NCBI RefSeq assembly: GCF_025562755.1 | Contig: NZ_CP103300.1 | Coordinates: 4,837,001-4,901,000, forward strand | DNA: 64,000 nt | Origin: Endozoicomonas euniceicola | GTDB lineage: Bacteria > Pseudomonadota > Gammaproteobacteria > Pseudomonadales > Endozoicomonadaceae | Direction of reading: 5' to 3' | In this document: positions 45,435-54,948 of the stretch, one piece after another | How positions within the stretch are numbered: the first letter of the stretch is position 1 | Layout of the letters: every line of letters begins with the position of its first letter | Position numbers and translations under genes: made by a program | The notes under the pieces: model-generated | Told to the model about the DNA's origin: nothing | Databases searched by the model: none | Seen by the model: only the letters and a program-made list of their open reading frames with translations

Positions 45435-46418
45435 TTATAGAGCCTTAGGGCAGGAAACGTAGTGTTCATTGCCTGCATCTAACGGGTGAGGACGCTGTTG
45501 GGCGCAACTTTTATCAGCAATAGGGCAGCGAGTTCTGAAAACACAGCCACTCGGCGGACTGATAGGCGACGGTAGATCACCTTCGAGTAGCTGAATTTTC
45601 TTGCTTTTTTCCAACTTTGGATCAGGAATCGGTACTGCTGAGAGCAACGCTTTGGTGTAAGGGTGACGAGGATCGTTGTAAATAGGCTCACCTCTGGCGG
45701 TTTCCACTTCGTTACCCAGATACATGACCAATACACGATCACTGATGTGTTTTACAACGCTCAGGTCGTGGGCAATAAATATCAGGGAGAGTCCTATTTC
45801 TTTCTGCAACTCTTTCAGCAGGTTGATGACCTGGGCCTGAATAGAAACGTCCAGTGCACTCACAGGCTCGTCACAAATCACCAGCTTTGGCTTCACAATC
45901 AGCGCCCGGGCAATACCAATCCGCTGGCACTGCCCACCAGAGAACTCATGGGGATAGCGGTTAATCACATTAGGCAACAGACCCACCCGGTTCATCATTT
46001 CACGAACCCTGGTTTTTACCTCATCCTTGCCCAGTTCCGGGTAATAGTTACGCAGCGGCTCAGCAATAATATCACCAAGGGTCATCCGTGGATTCAGGGA
46101 AGCCAGCGGGTCCTGAAAGATCATCTGGATATCCTTACGAACCTCGTTCATGCCTTTGTCAGACAAGCCGATCAGCTCTTTGTTTTGCCAGTGGATGCTG
46201 CCATCCGTGGCTTTTACCAGACCAATAATGGATCGGGCCAGGGTCGATTTACCGCAGCCGGACTCCCCTACGACACCCAGGGTTTCCCCTTCAAGTAAAT
46301 CAAAACTTACCCCGTCCACCGCTTTCAAAACCGGTGACTTTTCCCAGGGCCAGCTTTTGGCCTTATGGATGGGAAAGTGAACTTTAACGTCGCGTACTTT
46401 TAAAATCGGGTCGGTCAT
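45435..46418 (-). CDS. oppF: Oligopeptide ABC transporter ATP-binding protein OppF
   Basis: Second ATPase of the Opp peptide importer. Seen: Walker A GVVGESGCGKSTLARSI, Q-loop IFQDPLASLNPRM, signature FSGGQCQRIGIARAL, Walker B LVICDEPVSALDVS, and the C-terminal oligopeptide-type extension with CVFRTRCPIADKSC, a cysteine cluster seen in OppD/F-type ATPases. Its start overlaps the oppD stop by four bases. Last gene of oppABCDF. Confidence 0.95.
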   Translation of the reverse strand: MTDPILKVRDVKVHFPIHKAKSWPWEKSPVLKAVDGVSFDLLEGETLGVVGESGCGKSTLARSIIGLVKATDGSIHWQNKELIGLSDKGMNEVRKDIQMIFQDPLASLNPRMTLGDIIAEPLRNYYPELGKDEVKTRVREMMNRVGLLPNVINRYPHEFSGGQCQRIGIARALIVKPKLVICDEPVSALDVSIQAQVINLLKELQKEIGLSLIFIAHDLSVVKHISDRVLVMYLGNEVETARGEPIYNDPRHPYTKALLSAVPIPDPKLEKSKKIQLLEGDLPSPISPPSGCVFRTRCPIADKSCAQQRPHPLDAGNEHYVSCPKAL

Positions 46419-47398
46419 GCGGCACTTCCTGCTAAAGGTGAATCCGGTGTCCAGAAGCAGGCTTTCTGACGTCCGGTACCGAAGGTTTCCAGGGGCGGGG
46501 CTTCCTGATAGCAGCGGGACTTAGCATTCAGGCAACGATCCTGGAAGGGGCAGCCGGTTGGCAGGCTAAGCAGGTTTGGCGGGTTGCCCGGAATCGTTGT
46601 TAACACTTCGCCCTGAGTATCCAGACGGGGAATAGCTTCCAGTAACCCACGGGAATAGGGGTGATGAGGGTCGTAAAACAGTTCATCCGTGGTGCCGTAT
46701 TCCATAGTACGACCGGCGTACATGACCAGTACCTTGTTGCAGATACCGGCTATCACGCCAAGGTCGTGGGTGATCATGATAATGGCGGTATTGAACTCAC
46801 TCTTCAGTTCGTTCAACAGATCCATGATCTGTGCCTGAACGGTGACATCCAGAGCCGTCGTCGGTTCGTCAGCAATCAGCAGCTTTGGACGACAGAGCAG
46901 GGCCATCGCAATCATTACCCGCTGTCGCATACCGCCAGAGAATTCGTGGGGGTACATCTGCATCCGCTTGCGGGCTTCCGGAATTTTCACCGCATCCAGC
47001 ATCCTCACGGACTCTTCGAAAGCCTCTTTTTTGCTCATGCCTTTGTGGAGTTGCAGCACTTCCATCAGTTGCGGACCGATTTTCATGTAGGGATTCAGAG
47101 AGGTCATTGGATCCTGAAAGATCATGGCGATCTGTTCTGCGCGCACTTTATTCAACTCGGCTTCCGACAGACCAAGAATTTCACGGCCTTCAAATCTGGC
47201 AGAGCCTTCAATGATGCCGTTCTTTGCCAGTAAGCCCATTAAGGCAAAAGCGGTCTGACTTTTACCGGAACCCGATTCCCCCACCAGTCCCAGTGTTTCA
47301 CCGGCCTTCAGGGAGAAGGTCATATTATTCACTGCGGTCACTTCACCGTCCGGCGTCGTGAATCTAACCCGGAGGTTATCTACCTCTAAAAGATTCAT
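46415..47398 (-). CDS. oppD: Oligopeptide ABC transporter ATP-binding protein OppD
   Basis: First ATPase of the Opp importer. Seen: Walker A GLVGESGSGKSQTAFAL, Q-loop IFQDPMTSLNPYM, signature FSGGMRQRVMIAMAL, Walker B LLIADEPTTALDVT, and the C-terminal cysteine motif CPFQDRCLNAKSRC. 327 residues, typical. It starts 15 bases after oppC and overlaps oppF. Confidence 0.95.
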   Translation of the reverse strand: MNLLEVDNLRVRFTTPDGEVTAVNNMTFSLKAGETLGLVGESGSGKSQTAFALMGLLAKNGIIEGSARFEGREILGLSEAELNKVRAEQIAMIFQDPMTSLNPYMKIGPQLMEVLQLHKGMSKKEAFEESVRMLDAVKIPEARKRMQMYPHEFSGGMRQRVMIAMALLCRPKLLIADEPTTALDVTVQAQIMDLLNELKSEFNTAIIMITHDLGVIAGICNKVLVMYAGRTMEYGTTDELFYDPHHPYSRGLLEAIPRLDTQGEVLTTIPGNPPNLLSLPTGCPFQDRCLNAKSRCYQEAPPLETFGTGRQKACFWTPDSPLAGSAA

Positions 47399-47413
47399 TA
47401 ATACCTCCTTTTC

Positions 47414-48361
47414 TTAACGGTCTTTTGGGTCGAGGGCGTCACGCAGGCCATCGCCAATAAAATTAAAGCAGAACAGGGTGATGACCAGAAAGCTGGTTGG
47501 GAATGCCAGCTGCCAGACAGCCACTTCCATGGTTTGTGCTCCTTCGTTGACCAGGGCACCCCAGCTGGTCATGGGCTCCTGCACACCCAGACCGAGGAAA
47601 CTCAGGAAGGATTCAAACAGAATCATGCCCGGCACCAGCAGAGATGCATACACCACGACAATGCCCAGCAGATTGGGAATCAGGTGACGGAAGATAATCT
47701 GGCGGGAGTTGGCACCGCTGATGATCGCTGCTTCAATAAATTCCTTACTTTTCAAACTCAGTGTCTGACCGCGAACAATACGTGCCATGTCCAGCCAGGA
47801 CACCGCGCCAATAGCCACGAAGATCAGCAGAATGGAGCGACCAAAGAAGGTCACCATCAGGATCACCAGAAACATAAAGGGGAAAGACTGAAGAATTTCC
47901 AGGGTTCTCATCATGATATTATCGATACGACCGCCGAGGAAACCGGCCATAGAGCCATAAATCGTACCGATGGTGACAGCGACCAGCGCGCCCAGCGCAC
48001 CGACCATAAACGAGATACGCCCCCCTTCCAGAGTGCGAACAAACATGTCCCGTCCCAGATAGTCAGTACCAAAGTAATGGCCATTTTCCATGGACGGAGC
48101 GGAAGCCATGTACGACCAGTCAATCTCGTCAAAAGCGAACTGACTGAACAGTGGGCCAAAGAATATCAGCACAGAGACCAGTCCCAGAATAATCAGACTG
48201 GCGACAGCGGCCTTGTTATTGAAAAAACGACGACGTGCGTCTGCCCAGAGGCTGCGACCTTCAACTTCCAGCTGGTCGGAAAAGTTTTCCAGCGCTTCCT
48301 GCGATTCACCTTTCATAACCATGCTATTCATCAAACTTTTATTCATTGTGGATGTCGCCAT
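47414..48361 (-). CDS. oppC: Oligopeptide ABC transporter permease OppC
   Basis: Inner-membrane permease. Seen: a cytoplasmic N-terminus, first span near 52-72, a periplasmic part with YFGTDYLGRDMFVRTLEGGR (typical OppC/DppC), then the permease core with the EAA-type loop EAAIISGANSRQIIFRHLIPN. 315 residues. Three bases from oppB, so translation is coupled. Confidence 0.94.
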   Translation of the reverse strand: MATSTMNKSLMNSMVMKGESQEALENFSDQLEVEGRSLWADARRRFFNNKAAVASLIILGLVSVLIFFGPLFSQFAFDEIDWSYMASAPSMENGHYFGTDYLGRDMFVRTLEGGRISFMVGALGALVAVTIGTIYGSMAGFLGGRIDNIMMRTLEILQSFPFMFLVILMVTFFGRSILLIFVAIGAVSWLDMARIVRGQTLSLKSKEFIEAAIISGANSRQIIFRHLIPNLLGIVVVYASLLVPGMILFESFLSFLGLGVQEPMTSWGALVNEGAQTMEVAVWQLAFPTSFLVITLFCFNFIGDGLRDALDPKDR

Positions 48362-48364
48362 GAA

Positions 48365-49291
48365 TCAGCCTCCCATCCGAATTTTAGGGTCGATCATTCC
48401 GTAGAGAATATCGACGACGGCGTTGAACAGGATGGTCAGCGAACCGATAATGATGGTCAGGCCCAGTACCAGAGAGTAGTCCCGGTTCAGAGCACCATTG
48501 ACAAAGTGCTGACCAATACCCGGCAGGCCAAACACCGTTTCAATCACTACCGAGCCGGTAATGATGCCGACAAAGGCAGGCCCAAGATAAGAAACCACTG
48601 GCAGCAACGCCGGTTTCAGGGCATGGCGCAGAATAATCTTATGCTTCGGCAGACCTTTAGCCCGACAGGTGCGGATAAAGTTACTGTTCATGGTTTCAAT
48701 CATGCTGGAACGCATGATTCTGGCGACGGCTGCAATATAAAGAATGGTCATCGCCGCTACCGGTAGCACCATATTCTCCCAACTACCCCCATTCCAGCCA
48801 CCGGCGGGAAGCCAGCCCAGGGCGATGGAGAAAATCAGTACCATCAGCGGTGCTATCACGAACGAGGGCAGTACTACACCAATCATGGAAAAGGTCATAA
48901 CGGTATAGTCGATCCATGAGTTCTGTTTTAGTGCGGCAATGGTTCCCAGGCTGACACCGACCAGTACCGTAATCACAAAGGCGATGGAGCCTATGGTCAA
49001 GGACACCGGGAAGCTCTGTGCCACCAGTTCATTAACGGTGTAGTCCTTATATTTGAAAGACGGACCCAGGTCACCGTGTAGCAAGTCGTTCAGGTAGTAA
49101 ACAAACTGTTGCCACAAGGGCTCGTCCAGGTGGTACTTGGCCTCAAGGTTGGCGAGGATTTCCGGCGGCATATTGAAGTCACCGGTAAAGGGGCTGCCGG
49201 GTGCCATCTGCATCAAAAAGAAGGACAAAGCGATGAGAATAAACAGCGTTGGGATGGCAATGGCAAAGCGCTTTAAAGCGAATGTAAACAT
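48365..49291 (-). CDS. oppB: Oligopeptide ABC transporter permease OppB
   Basis: Inner-membrane permease. Seen: N-terminal span FAIAIPTLFILIALSFFLMQ, then MAPGSPF, typical of OppB/DppB, six spans in total, and the EAA-like loop RTCRAKGLPKHKIILRHALK. 308 residues, typical. Lies 87 bases after oppA behind a hairpin. Confidence 0.95.
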   Translation of the reverse strand: MFTFALKRFAIAIPTLFILIALSFFLMQMAPGSPFTGDFNMPPEILANLEAKYHLDEPLWQQFVYYLNDLLHGDLGPSFKYKDYTVNELVAQSFPVSLTIGSIAFVITVLVGVSLGTIAALKQNSWIDYTVMTFSMIGVVLPSFVIAPLMVLIFSIALGWLPAGGWNGGSWENMVLPVAAMTILYIAAVARIMRSSMIETMNSNFIRTCRAKGLPKHKIILRHALKPALLPVVSYLGPAFVGIITGSVVIETVFGLPGIGQHFVNGALNRDYSLVLGLTIIIGSLTILFNAVVDILYGMIDPKIRMGG

Positions 49292-49332
49292 TTATACACC
49301 TTCGTGATTCACTCCAGAGTCATCAACCCAGT

Positions 49333-49352
49333 GTGGCGGGTACATCCGCCAC
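49333..49352 (-). repeat. Intercistronic hairpin between oppA and oppB
   Basis: GTGGCGG / CCGCCAC, 7-bp stem with 6-base loop. There is no T-run. Such hairpins commonly protect the more abundant oppA message from 3' decay; that role is inferred. Confidence 0.6.
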
Positions 49353-49377
49353 GGAGGGTTGAAAACACCAAGGGTAC

Positions 49378-51015
49378 TTATTGTTTGATGATGTAGAGAT
49401 CTCTGGTATAGATGTTGTCCTCTACATTTTTGGTGGTGTAGCCGCCTACATGAGGCTTAACCAGACGACTGGTGACGTACTGGTAGATCGGTGCCAAAGG
49501 CATTCCTTCAGCCAGCAGATTTTCTGCTTCTACATACAGGGCTTCACGTTCTTTATCGGAAGTCACAGTGCGGGACTTATTCATTAACGCGTCATACTGA
49601 TCATTAAGCCACTTACCGTCGTTCTGACCGTGGGTGGACATCTTCAGGTCCAGCATGGTGGAAGGTTCATTATAGTCACCCAGCCAGCCTGCACGGGAAA
49701 CATCAAATTTGCCGTCGTTCTTGGTGTCCAGGAACGTTTTCCATTCCTGATTTTCCAGCGTGGTCTGAACGCCCAGGGATTTCCACATGTAGGAAATAGC
49801 GACCGCGATGTCTTTATGGGCTTCGCTGGTGTTGTAGAGCAGGTTCAGTTTCAGGGGATTGCTCTTGTTATAACCTGCCTCTTCCAACAGCTGCTTCGCT
49901 TTTGCGTTACGCTCATTTTGAGTCAGCTGGCTGTAGTCTGTTGCGGGCGGAGTAAAACCGGCTACCGCACCCGGAGTAAAGGTATAAGCGGGAATCTGCC
50001 CTTGTTTGGTGATGTTTTTGGTGATCGCGTCACGGTTGATCGCATAAGACAGCGCCTTACGTACACGAACATCGTCGAATGGTTTTACCTGGGTGTTGAA
50101 CTCGTAATAGTAAGTACCCAGCTGGGGGCTGGTCTTGATTTCTTCAGGAATTTCTTTTTGCAGAGCGCTGAAGTGTTTGGATGGAATGACATAGGTCATG
50201 TCCAGCTCGCCAGCCTTGTAACGATTCAGTTCCGCTGTCTCAGATACGATGGGTAAATGGGTGACTTTATTGATCACGGTTTCCCTGTCGTTCCAGTAAC
50301 CCCTGTTACGCTTCAGAACGATACGCTCGTTGACTACCCATTGATCCAGAACGTAAGGGCCGTTGGAAACAATGTTTTCCACACGGGTCCACTGATCGCC
50401 GTGTTTCTTTACCACCTTCGTTGGAACCGGGAACATCGTCTGGTGCGCCAGCATTTTAATGAAGTAAGGCACGGGCTTTTCCAGGGTCACCCGGAACGTT
50501 TTGCTGTCCAACGCTTTTACGCCGAGGGAGTCCACCGCTGCTTTGCCTGCAATAATGTCGGAAGCATTGATAATGGTTGGAATTTCTACGTACCAGGCAT
50601 AACGGGAAGCCGTGGCCGGATCAACCGCACGCTGGAAGGCGAAGACAAAATCTTCAGCGGTAACCGGATCACCGTTGGACCAGTTGGCGTCGTCGCGAAT
50701 CTTGAAGGTGAAGACTTTGTTATCTTCAGAAACTTCCCAACTTTCAGCCTGAGCTGGAATAGTATTGCCTTCCAGGTCTTGTGTAACCAGCCCTTCAAAC
50801 AGGTCTCGAACCACAGCGGCTCCTGAAACTTCTTCCACCTTTTGAGGATCCAGGGAAGCAGGTTCGGCACCGTTACCGCGCACCAGTTCCTGAACATCAG
50901 CCAGCTGAGTGCCTGCGGGAACGAACGCTGCGTTAGCGGTAGTGGCTGCAATGGTTGCAGCTAACGTTAACGCTGGTATTCCAGCCAGTGACAGAGCCTT
51001 GGATGGCTTCTTCAT
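49378..51015 (-). CDS. oppA: Periplasmic oligopeptide-binding protein OppA
   Basis: Captures peptides for import by OppBCDF. Seen: signal peptide (MKKPSKALSLAGIPALTLAA, cleaved after ANA), then the SBP5 family pattern EPASLDPQKVEEVSGAAV, DLFEGLV, and WSNGDPVTAEDFVFAFQRAV. The ATG at 51015 is used since GGGAG precedes it and it gives the signal peptide; the frame opens at 51057. 545 residues is typical. First gene of the operon. MppA-type specificity cannot be excluded. Confidence 0.95.
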   Translation of the reverse strand: MKKPSKALSLAGIPALTLAATIAATTANAAFVPAGTQLADVQELVRGNGAEPASLDPQKVEEVSGAAVVRDLFEGLVTQDLEGNTIPAQAESWEVSEDNKVFTFKIRDDANWSNGDPVTAEDFVFAFQRAVDPATASRYAWYVEIPTIINASDIIAGKAAVDSLGVKALDSKTFRVTLEKPVPYFIKMLAHQTMFPVPTKVVKKHGDQWTRVENIVSNGPYVLDQWVVNERIVLKRNRGYWNDRETVINKVTHLPIVSETAELNRYKAGELDMTYVIPSKHFSALQKEIPEEIKTSPQLGTYYYEFNTQVKPFDDVRVRKALSYAINRDAITKNITKQGQIPAYTFTPGAVAGFTPPATDYSQLTQNERNAKAKQLLEEAGYNKSNPLKLNLLYNTSEAHKDIAVAISYMWKSLGVQTTLENQEWKTFLDTKNDGKFDVSRAGWLGDYNEPSTMLDLKMSTHGQNDGKWLNDQYDALMNKSRTVTSDKEREALYVEAENLLAEGMPLAPIYQYVTSRLVKPHVGGYTTKNVEDNIYTRDLYIIKQ

Positions 51016-51670
51016 GTTACATATCTCCCATAATGGATGCCGTCTGTTAAATAGCATCTGATCATTTTTTTTAGATGGATTTTCTGATTTATTGTGGGCG
51101 TGTGGGCACTTTGGCAGGAGTATGGATTTCTGTGGCTATCACAGAGATCAATACTGCGACAAACGGTACACAACCTTACGCGCATCCGTTTGTTTCTGAT
51201 TATTTGACCAACAGGTACTACACAAACCCTGCTTATAATGCTCTTTCTCTTCGTTTGCAATGGTTCCACGCTAGTGGAAAACCGAACCGTGGTAGCGGTT
51301 TTTGGAATATAACTTAAGTTTAATTTTGAGATCAAGGTTGAAAAAGTACCGGTCAGCCTGATCTTAAGCGGTAAGGCACTCAGTCAGTAAATCACTTGAT
51401 CCAGGTCAATACTATTACGGAGTGGCCGAAGGGAAGCAGGCATTATTCTGCACAGTCCGACGTTCTCCTTAATTAAAATAAAACTGTCATTATTGAGCGT
51501 TAATTAACTCGAATTAACGTCATTCAACAGGTATTAATACAACGTAGAAAGTCTTTATATTTCAATAGTTAAAATGTTATCTGTTTTTTGTCATTGTATG
51601 ACTCATATCAAATTTATTCTTTAAAAATAAAGTAAGAATCGAGCGACCAAACATTTACGGGGGAAGCGTG
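51016..51670. other. Long intergenic region upstream of opp
   Basis: About 650 bases between oppA and the divergent hypothetical. It holds a terminator-like hairpin AAAACCG / CGGTTTT (51278-51302) preceded by TCCAC/GTGGA, and AT-rich sequence suited to promoters on both sides. A weak 80-codon plus-strand frame here lacks a ribosome binding site and is not called. Confidence 0.45.
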
Positions 51671-52066
51671 ATGAGCCGGGAACAAGGCAAGCTATTCGGG
51701 GTTGTGCCATACCTTGAAAACTTACGGGAAGAATTTGAGCGCAATCTGGATATTCAATTCAGGGATGAGTTGGATGAGCGTGACAATCGCTCAACCAATT
51801 TGCAGCTGGACTGCAACGGGGTGCTTATTCAGGTAAAGCGCAGGCATACCGCTCCCCGACGATTCAAAATTGATTTACAGGCGTTGACTTCAAAGCAGGA
51901 AGACAGGGAACATCTGAGCTACATTGCTGATAAAATCGGCTGTGTTGTCAGGGAAGAGGGTAAATACGCCAAACTGAATATCTTTGATCAGTTTGTAGCG
52001 GTTGAAGAAGCGGTTCCGGTGCTGGGGGGCCTGTATGAATCCATTAACGCGATTGATGCGGCTTGA
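51671..52066 (+). CDS. Hypothetical protein (131 aa)
   Basis: No family recognised. Starts at ATG 51671 (GTG 51668 also possible) behind GGGGGAAG. The product is soluble and charged, with REEFERNLDIQFRDELDERD near the N-terminus, a beta-rich middle (NLQLDCNGVLIQVKRRHT) and an alpha/beta C-terminus. No signal peptide. A heptamer repeat array begins directly after its stop. Confidence 0.65.
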   Translation: MSREQGKLFGVVPYLENLREEFERNLDIQFRDELDERDNRSTNLQLDCNGVLIQVKRRHTAPRRFKIDLQALTSKQEDREHLSYIADKIGCVVREEGKYAKLNIFDQFVAVEEAVPVLGGLYESINAIDAA

Positions 52067-52205
52067 CTTTAGCTGTTGGCCTTTGGCTTTTAGCTTTTAG
52101 CTTTTAGCTGTTAGCTTTTAGTTGAACAGCCAACAGCCAACAGCCAACAGCCAACAGCCAACAGCCAACAGCCAACAGCCAACAGCCAACAGCCAACAGC
52201 TGCGG
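52067..52205. repeat. Heptamer array (copy D), about 11 CAGCCAA units
   Basis: Units of the AGCTTTT type (52067-52120) are followed by an uninterrupted run of AACAGCC heptamers from 52125 to 52200 (76 bp). It begins at the stop codon of the hypothetical gene and ends 56 bases before the NYN-domain gene. Longest array of the family in the window; copy number may be polymorphic. Confidence 0.9.
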
Positions 52206-52260
52206 CTGTCTTCCTGCTATGCTTCCTATCTGGATAAACGCTAACGACAAGGTCTTATTA

Positions 52261-52755
52261 ATGGAAACAGTTGTGCTGCTGGTTGACGTGCAGAATATTT
52301 ATTACACCACCAGAAGCTTTTATCAGTGCAATTTTGACTATAACGCTTTCTGGGCAGAGGTCACGCAGGGGCGTAAAGTCAGCAAGGCGATTGCCTACGC
52401 CATTGACCGTGGTGATGAAAAACAACGACAGTTTCAGCGAATCCTGAGAGCCATTGGTTTTGAGGTGAAACTGAAACCCTTTATCCAGCGTAGCGATGGT
52501 TCCGCTAAAGGCGACTGGGATGTGGGCATTACGCTGGATGCCATTGAATATGGCGCTCAGGCTGACAGACTGGTCCTGGCTTCAGGTGATGGTGACTTCG
52601 ACCTGCTGGTTAAAAAGTTACAGGATCGTTTTGAAACCCAGGTGGATGTTTTTGGTGTACCCGCTTTAACAGCCAGCTCACTGATGGATGCTGCCACAAA
52701 TTTTGTTCCCATCGATGAAAAGCTCCTGTTATCTCCGGCGTTACGTCAACGCTGA
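52261..52755 (+). CDS. NYN domain (PIN-like) protein
   Basis: NYN/LabA-type proteins are predicted metal-dependent RNases. Seen: N-terminal VVLLVDVQNIYYTTR with the first Asp and Asn, KGDWDVGITLDAIEYG, and LVLASGDGDFDLLVKKLQ, giving the Asp set expected for the active site. Start at ATG 52261 with AAGG 8 bases upstream; the frame also opens at 52219. 164 residues, a single domain. Downstream lies the aldehyde dehydrogenase gene after about 100 bases. Confidence 0.9.
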   Translation: METVVLLVDVQNIYYTTRSFYQCNFDYNAFWAEVTQGRKVSKAIAYAIDRGDEKQRQFQRILRAIGFEVKLKPFIQRSDGSAKGDWDVGITLDAIEYGAQADRLVLASGDGDFDLLVKKLQDRFETQVDVFGVPALTASSLMDAATNFVPIDEKLLLSPALRQR

Positions 52756-52860
52756 ATACCGGGGTCAGAAGTTTGCTGGTGTCGTACCGTTGATTAAATT
52801 GTGATCCTCGCCTTTAATGAGATTTCTTGCAGGATAAAAACATTCCAGTGTGGAGGTCGC

Positions 52861-54357
52861 ATGAGCAACTTGACGCGTTCCGAATGGGAAGCCATGGCCG
52901 ACAGTCTCTCAATCAATGGCAGGGCGTGGATCAATGGCGGGTATACCCATGCCGAATCCGGAGAAACCTTCGATTGCCAGTCGCCGGTGGACGGGCGTCA
53001 CCTGGTCAAAGTAGCCAGCTGTGATTCCGCCGATGTTGACAGAGCCGTGACGGTTGCCCGCACAACCTTTGAATCAGGCGAGTGGTCAAGGCTGTCTCCG
53101 GCCAAACGCAAAGACATCCTGCAGGCTTTTGCTAAACGGATGGAAAACCATGCTCAGGAATTGGCCCTGCTGGAAACGCTGGATATGGGCAAACCCATTT
53201 CGGAAGCTTTGAATGATGATATCCCCGGCAGTATCAACTGTATCCGCTGGTGTGCCGAAGCCATTGATAAACTATACGACGAAGTAGCACCTACTGGGGA
53301 CAATGTACTGGGTCTGGTGACTCGTGAACCCATTGGCGTTGTTGCTGCTGTGGTGCCCTGGAATTTCCCGTTGAATATGGCCTGCTGGAAACTGGGACCG
53401 GCACTGGCAGCGGGTAACAGTGTGATTCTGAAACCTTCTGAAAAGTCTCCACTGACGGCGATTCGTATTGCAGAACTGGCGGAGCAGGCAGGGCTGCCCA
53501 AAGGTGTTATACAGGTGCTGCCCGGCTTTGGTCATACGGCGGGTAAAGCCCTGGCACAGCATAACGATGTGGACTGTATTGCTTTTACCGGATCGACGGC
53601 TGTTGCTAAGCAGTTGCAGGTGTATGCGGGTGAATCCAATATGAAACGGGTCTGGCTGGAAGCGGGCGGGAAAAGTCCACAAATTGTTTTTGCCGACTGT
53701 GAAAATCTGGATAAAGCTGCCAGTGTGGCTGCTATGGCGATTGGCTATAACCAGGGAGAGGTTTGCACAGCGGCTTCCCGGCTGCTGGTGGAACGCAGTA
53801 TTTATGATGACTTTATGGTGTTAGTGAAGCAGCATATGCACGACTGGCATCCGGGCCACCCTCTCGACCCTGAAACCCGGTCGGGTGCCATGGTCGATCA
53901 GATTCAGACGACAAAGGTTTTGGAGTATATTGAAGCGGGTCAGCAAGGCGGTGCAAGACTGACCTTCGGTGGCCGGCAGATAATGCAGGAAACCGGTGGT
54001 TTTTATATTGAACCGACCGTGTTTGAGGGGGTTGATAACTCAATGCCCATTGCCCGGGAAGAAATTTTTGGCCCGGTGCTTTCAGCCATTGTATTTGATA
54101 GTGAAGAAGAAGCGATTCAGATTGCCAATGATACGATATACGGTCTTGGCGCTGCGCTCTGGACAGACAATCTGAGCAGGGCGCACAGAGTGGCAAAACG
54201 GCTGCGTTCCGGTTCGGTGTTTGTGAATAATTACCACGGCGGGGATATGACCGTTCCCTTTGGTGGTTTCAAACAGTCTGGTATTGGCCGTGACAAGTCG
54301 TTACATGCCTTTGACAAATACACCGAGCTGAAAACCACCTTGATAACGTTGACCTGA
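52861..54357 (+). CDS. PuuC-like aldehyde dehydrogenase
   Basis: NAD(P)-dependent aldehyde dehydrogenase. Seen: substrate and cofactor motifs VPWNFPLNMACWKLGPALAA, FTGSTAVAKQ, catalytic Glu in WLEAGGKSPQIV, catalytic Cys in NQGEVCTAASRLLVE, and FVNNYHGGDMTVPFGGFKQS, a stretch very close to gamma-glutamyl-gamma-aminobutyraldehyde dehydrogenase PuuC. GGAGGT precedes the ATG at 52861, preferred over 52801. About 498 residues. No other putrescine-utilisation gene adjoins, so the substrate is inferred from similarity only. Confidence 0.9.
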   Translation: MSNLTRSEWEAMADSLSINGRAWINGGYTHAESGETFDCQSPVDGRHLVKVASCDSADVDRAVTVARTTFESGEWSRLSPAKRKDILQAFAKRMENHAQELALLETLDMGKPISEALNDDIPGSINCIRWCAEAIDKLYDEVAPTGDNVLGLVTREPIGVVAAVVPWNFPLNMACWKLGPALAAGNSVILKPSEKSPLTAIRIAELAEQAGLPKGVIQVLPGFGHTAGKALAQHNDVDCIAFTGSTAVAKQLQVYAGESNMKRVWLEAGGKSPQIVFADCENLDKAASVAAMAIGYNQGEVCTAASRLLVERSIYDDFMVLVKQHMHDWHPGHPLDPETRSGAMVDQIQTTKVLEYIEAGQQGGARLTFGGRQIMQETGGFYIEPTVFEGVDNSMPIAREEIFGPVLSAIVFDSEEEAIQIANDTIYGLGAALWTDNLSRAHRVAKRLRSGSVFVNNYHGGDMTVPFGGFKQSGIGRDKSLHAFDKYTELKTTLITLT

Positions 54358-54382
54358 TTGTCTTTGAGGTGTTGTTTTCCAG

Positions 54383-54751
54383 CTAACTGGCATTTTTCAG
54401 TTCAGCTTCTCTTTCATAAAGCAGGGCTTCTGCTTCATCGACATCTTTGACAATGGCTATGTATCGGGATATACCGCAGAGCCTGAGCAGAGAGTTAATG
54501 GCAGAAGGCACGTTGCACAGGGTCAGACTATGAAATCGTGACAGCTGGTTTCTGGCGTTCATCAACACACGCAGTCCTTCTGAACTGATGCTGGACAGAT
54601 GCGAACAGTCCAGAACCAGATGACGGTTGCCTTCAAAAGTGGCTGATTCCAGCGCCCGGTCAAGCATCTCTGCCGAGCTGGCGTCAACCTTGCCTTCAAT
54701 TTCTACCAGTGTGTAGTGGTAGTGGTCTTCCAGATTAATGGATAGGGCCAT
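54383..54751 (-). CDS. STAS domain protein (anti-sigma factor antagonist-like)
   Basis: A single STAS domain of 122 residues: VEIEGKVDASSAEMLDRAL, LVLDCSHLSSISSEGLRVLM. The Ser in the SSISSEG stretch fits the residue phosphorylated in SpoIIAA-like proteins. It probably takes part in partner switching with an anti-sigma-type kinase, but no such kinase gene adjoins. Convergent with the aldehyde dehydrogenase gene. Confidence 0.9.
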   Translation of the reverse strand: MALSINLEDHYHYTLVEIEGKVDASSAEMLDRALESATFEGNRHLVLDCSHLSSISSEGLRVLMNARNQLSRFHSLTLCNVPSAINSLLRLCGISRYIAIVKDVDEAEALLYEREAELKNAS

Positions 54752-54948
54752 GATTTACTCCTTCCATGGGGCTTTTCCTTAACTGGTGGCAATCTTACAG
54801 AGTACTTTTAAAAGCTGGTATAACCAGGCTGTTAGTCACACTGACAGAGTGAATCCCTGCCATTCAGCTGTATATGATTTCACTTTGTCGCTGGCGATAT
54901 TCGGCGGTTCCGCCCCCCCGCAATAAATGAGTTTTCAGGGAGCCCGGA

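Noticed and set aside
47534..48766. Plus-strand 410-codon open frame opposite oppC/oppB
   Set aside because: It lies wholly over the conserved oppC and oppB genes on the other strand; the translation is His/Gln-rich and low in hydrophobics, as expected of an antisense shadow.
51075..51317. 80-codon plus-strand frame in the opp upstream region
   Set aside because: No ribosome binding site and no recognisable pattern; it overlaps the opp leader hairpins.
52067..52205. CRISPR array
   Set aside because: The heptamers are contiguous with no spacers, and no cas genes are present.
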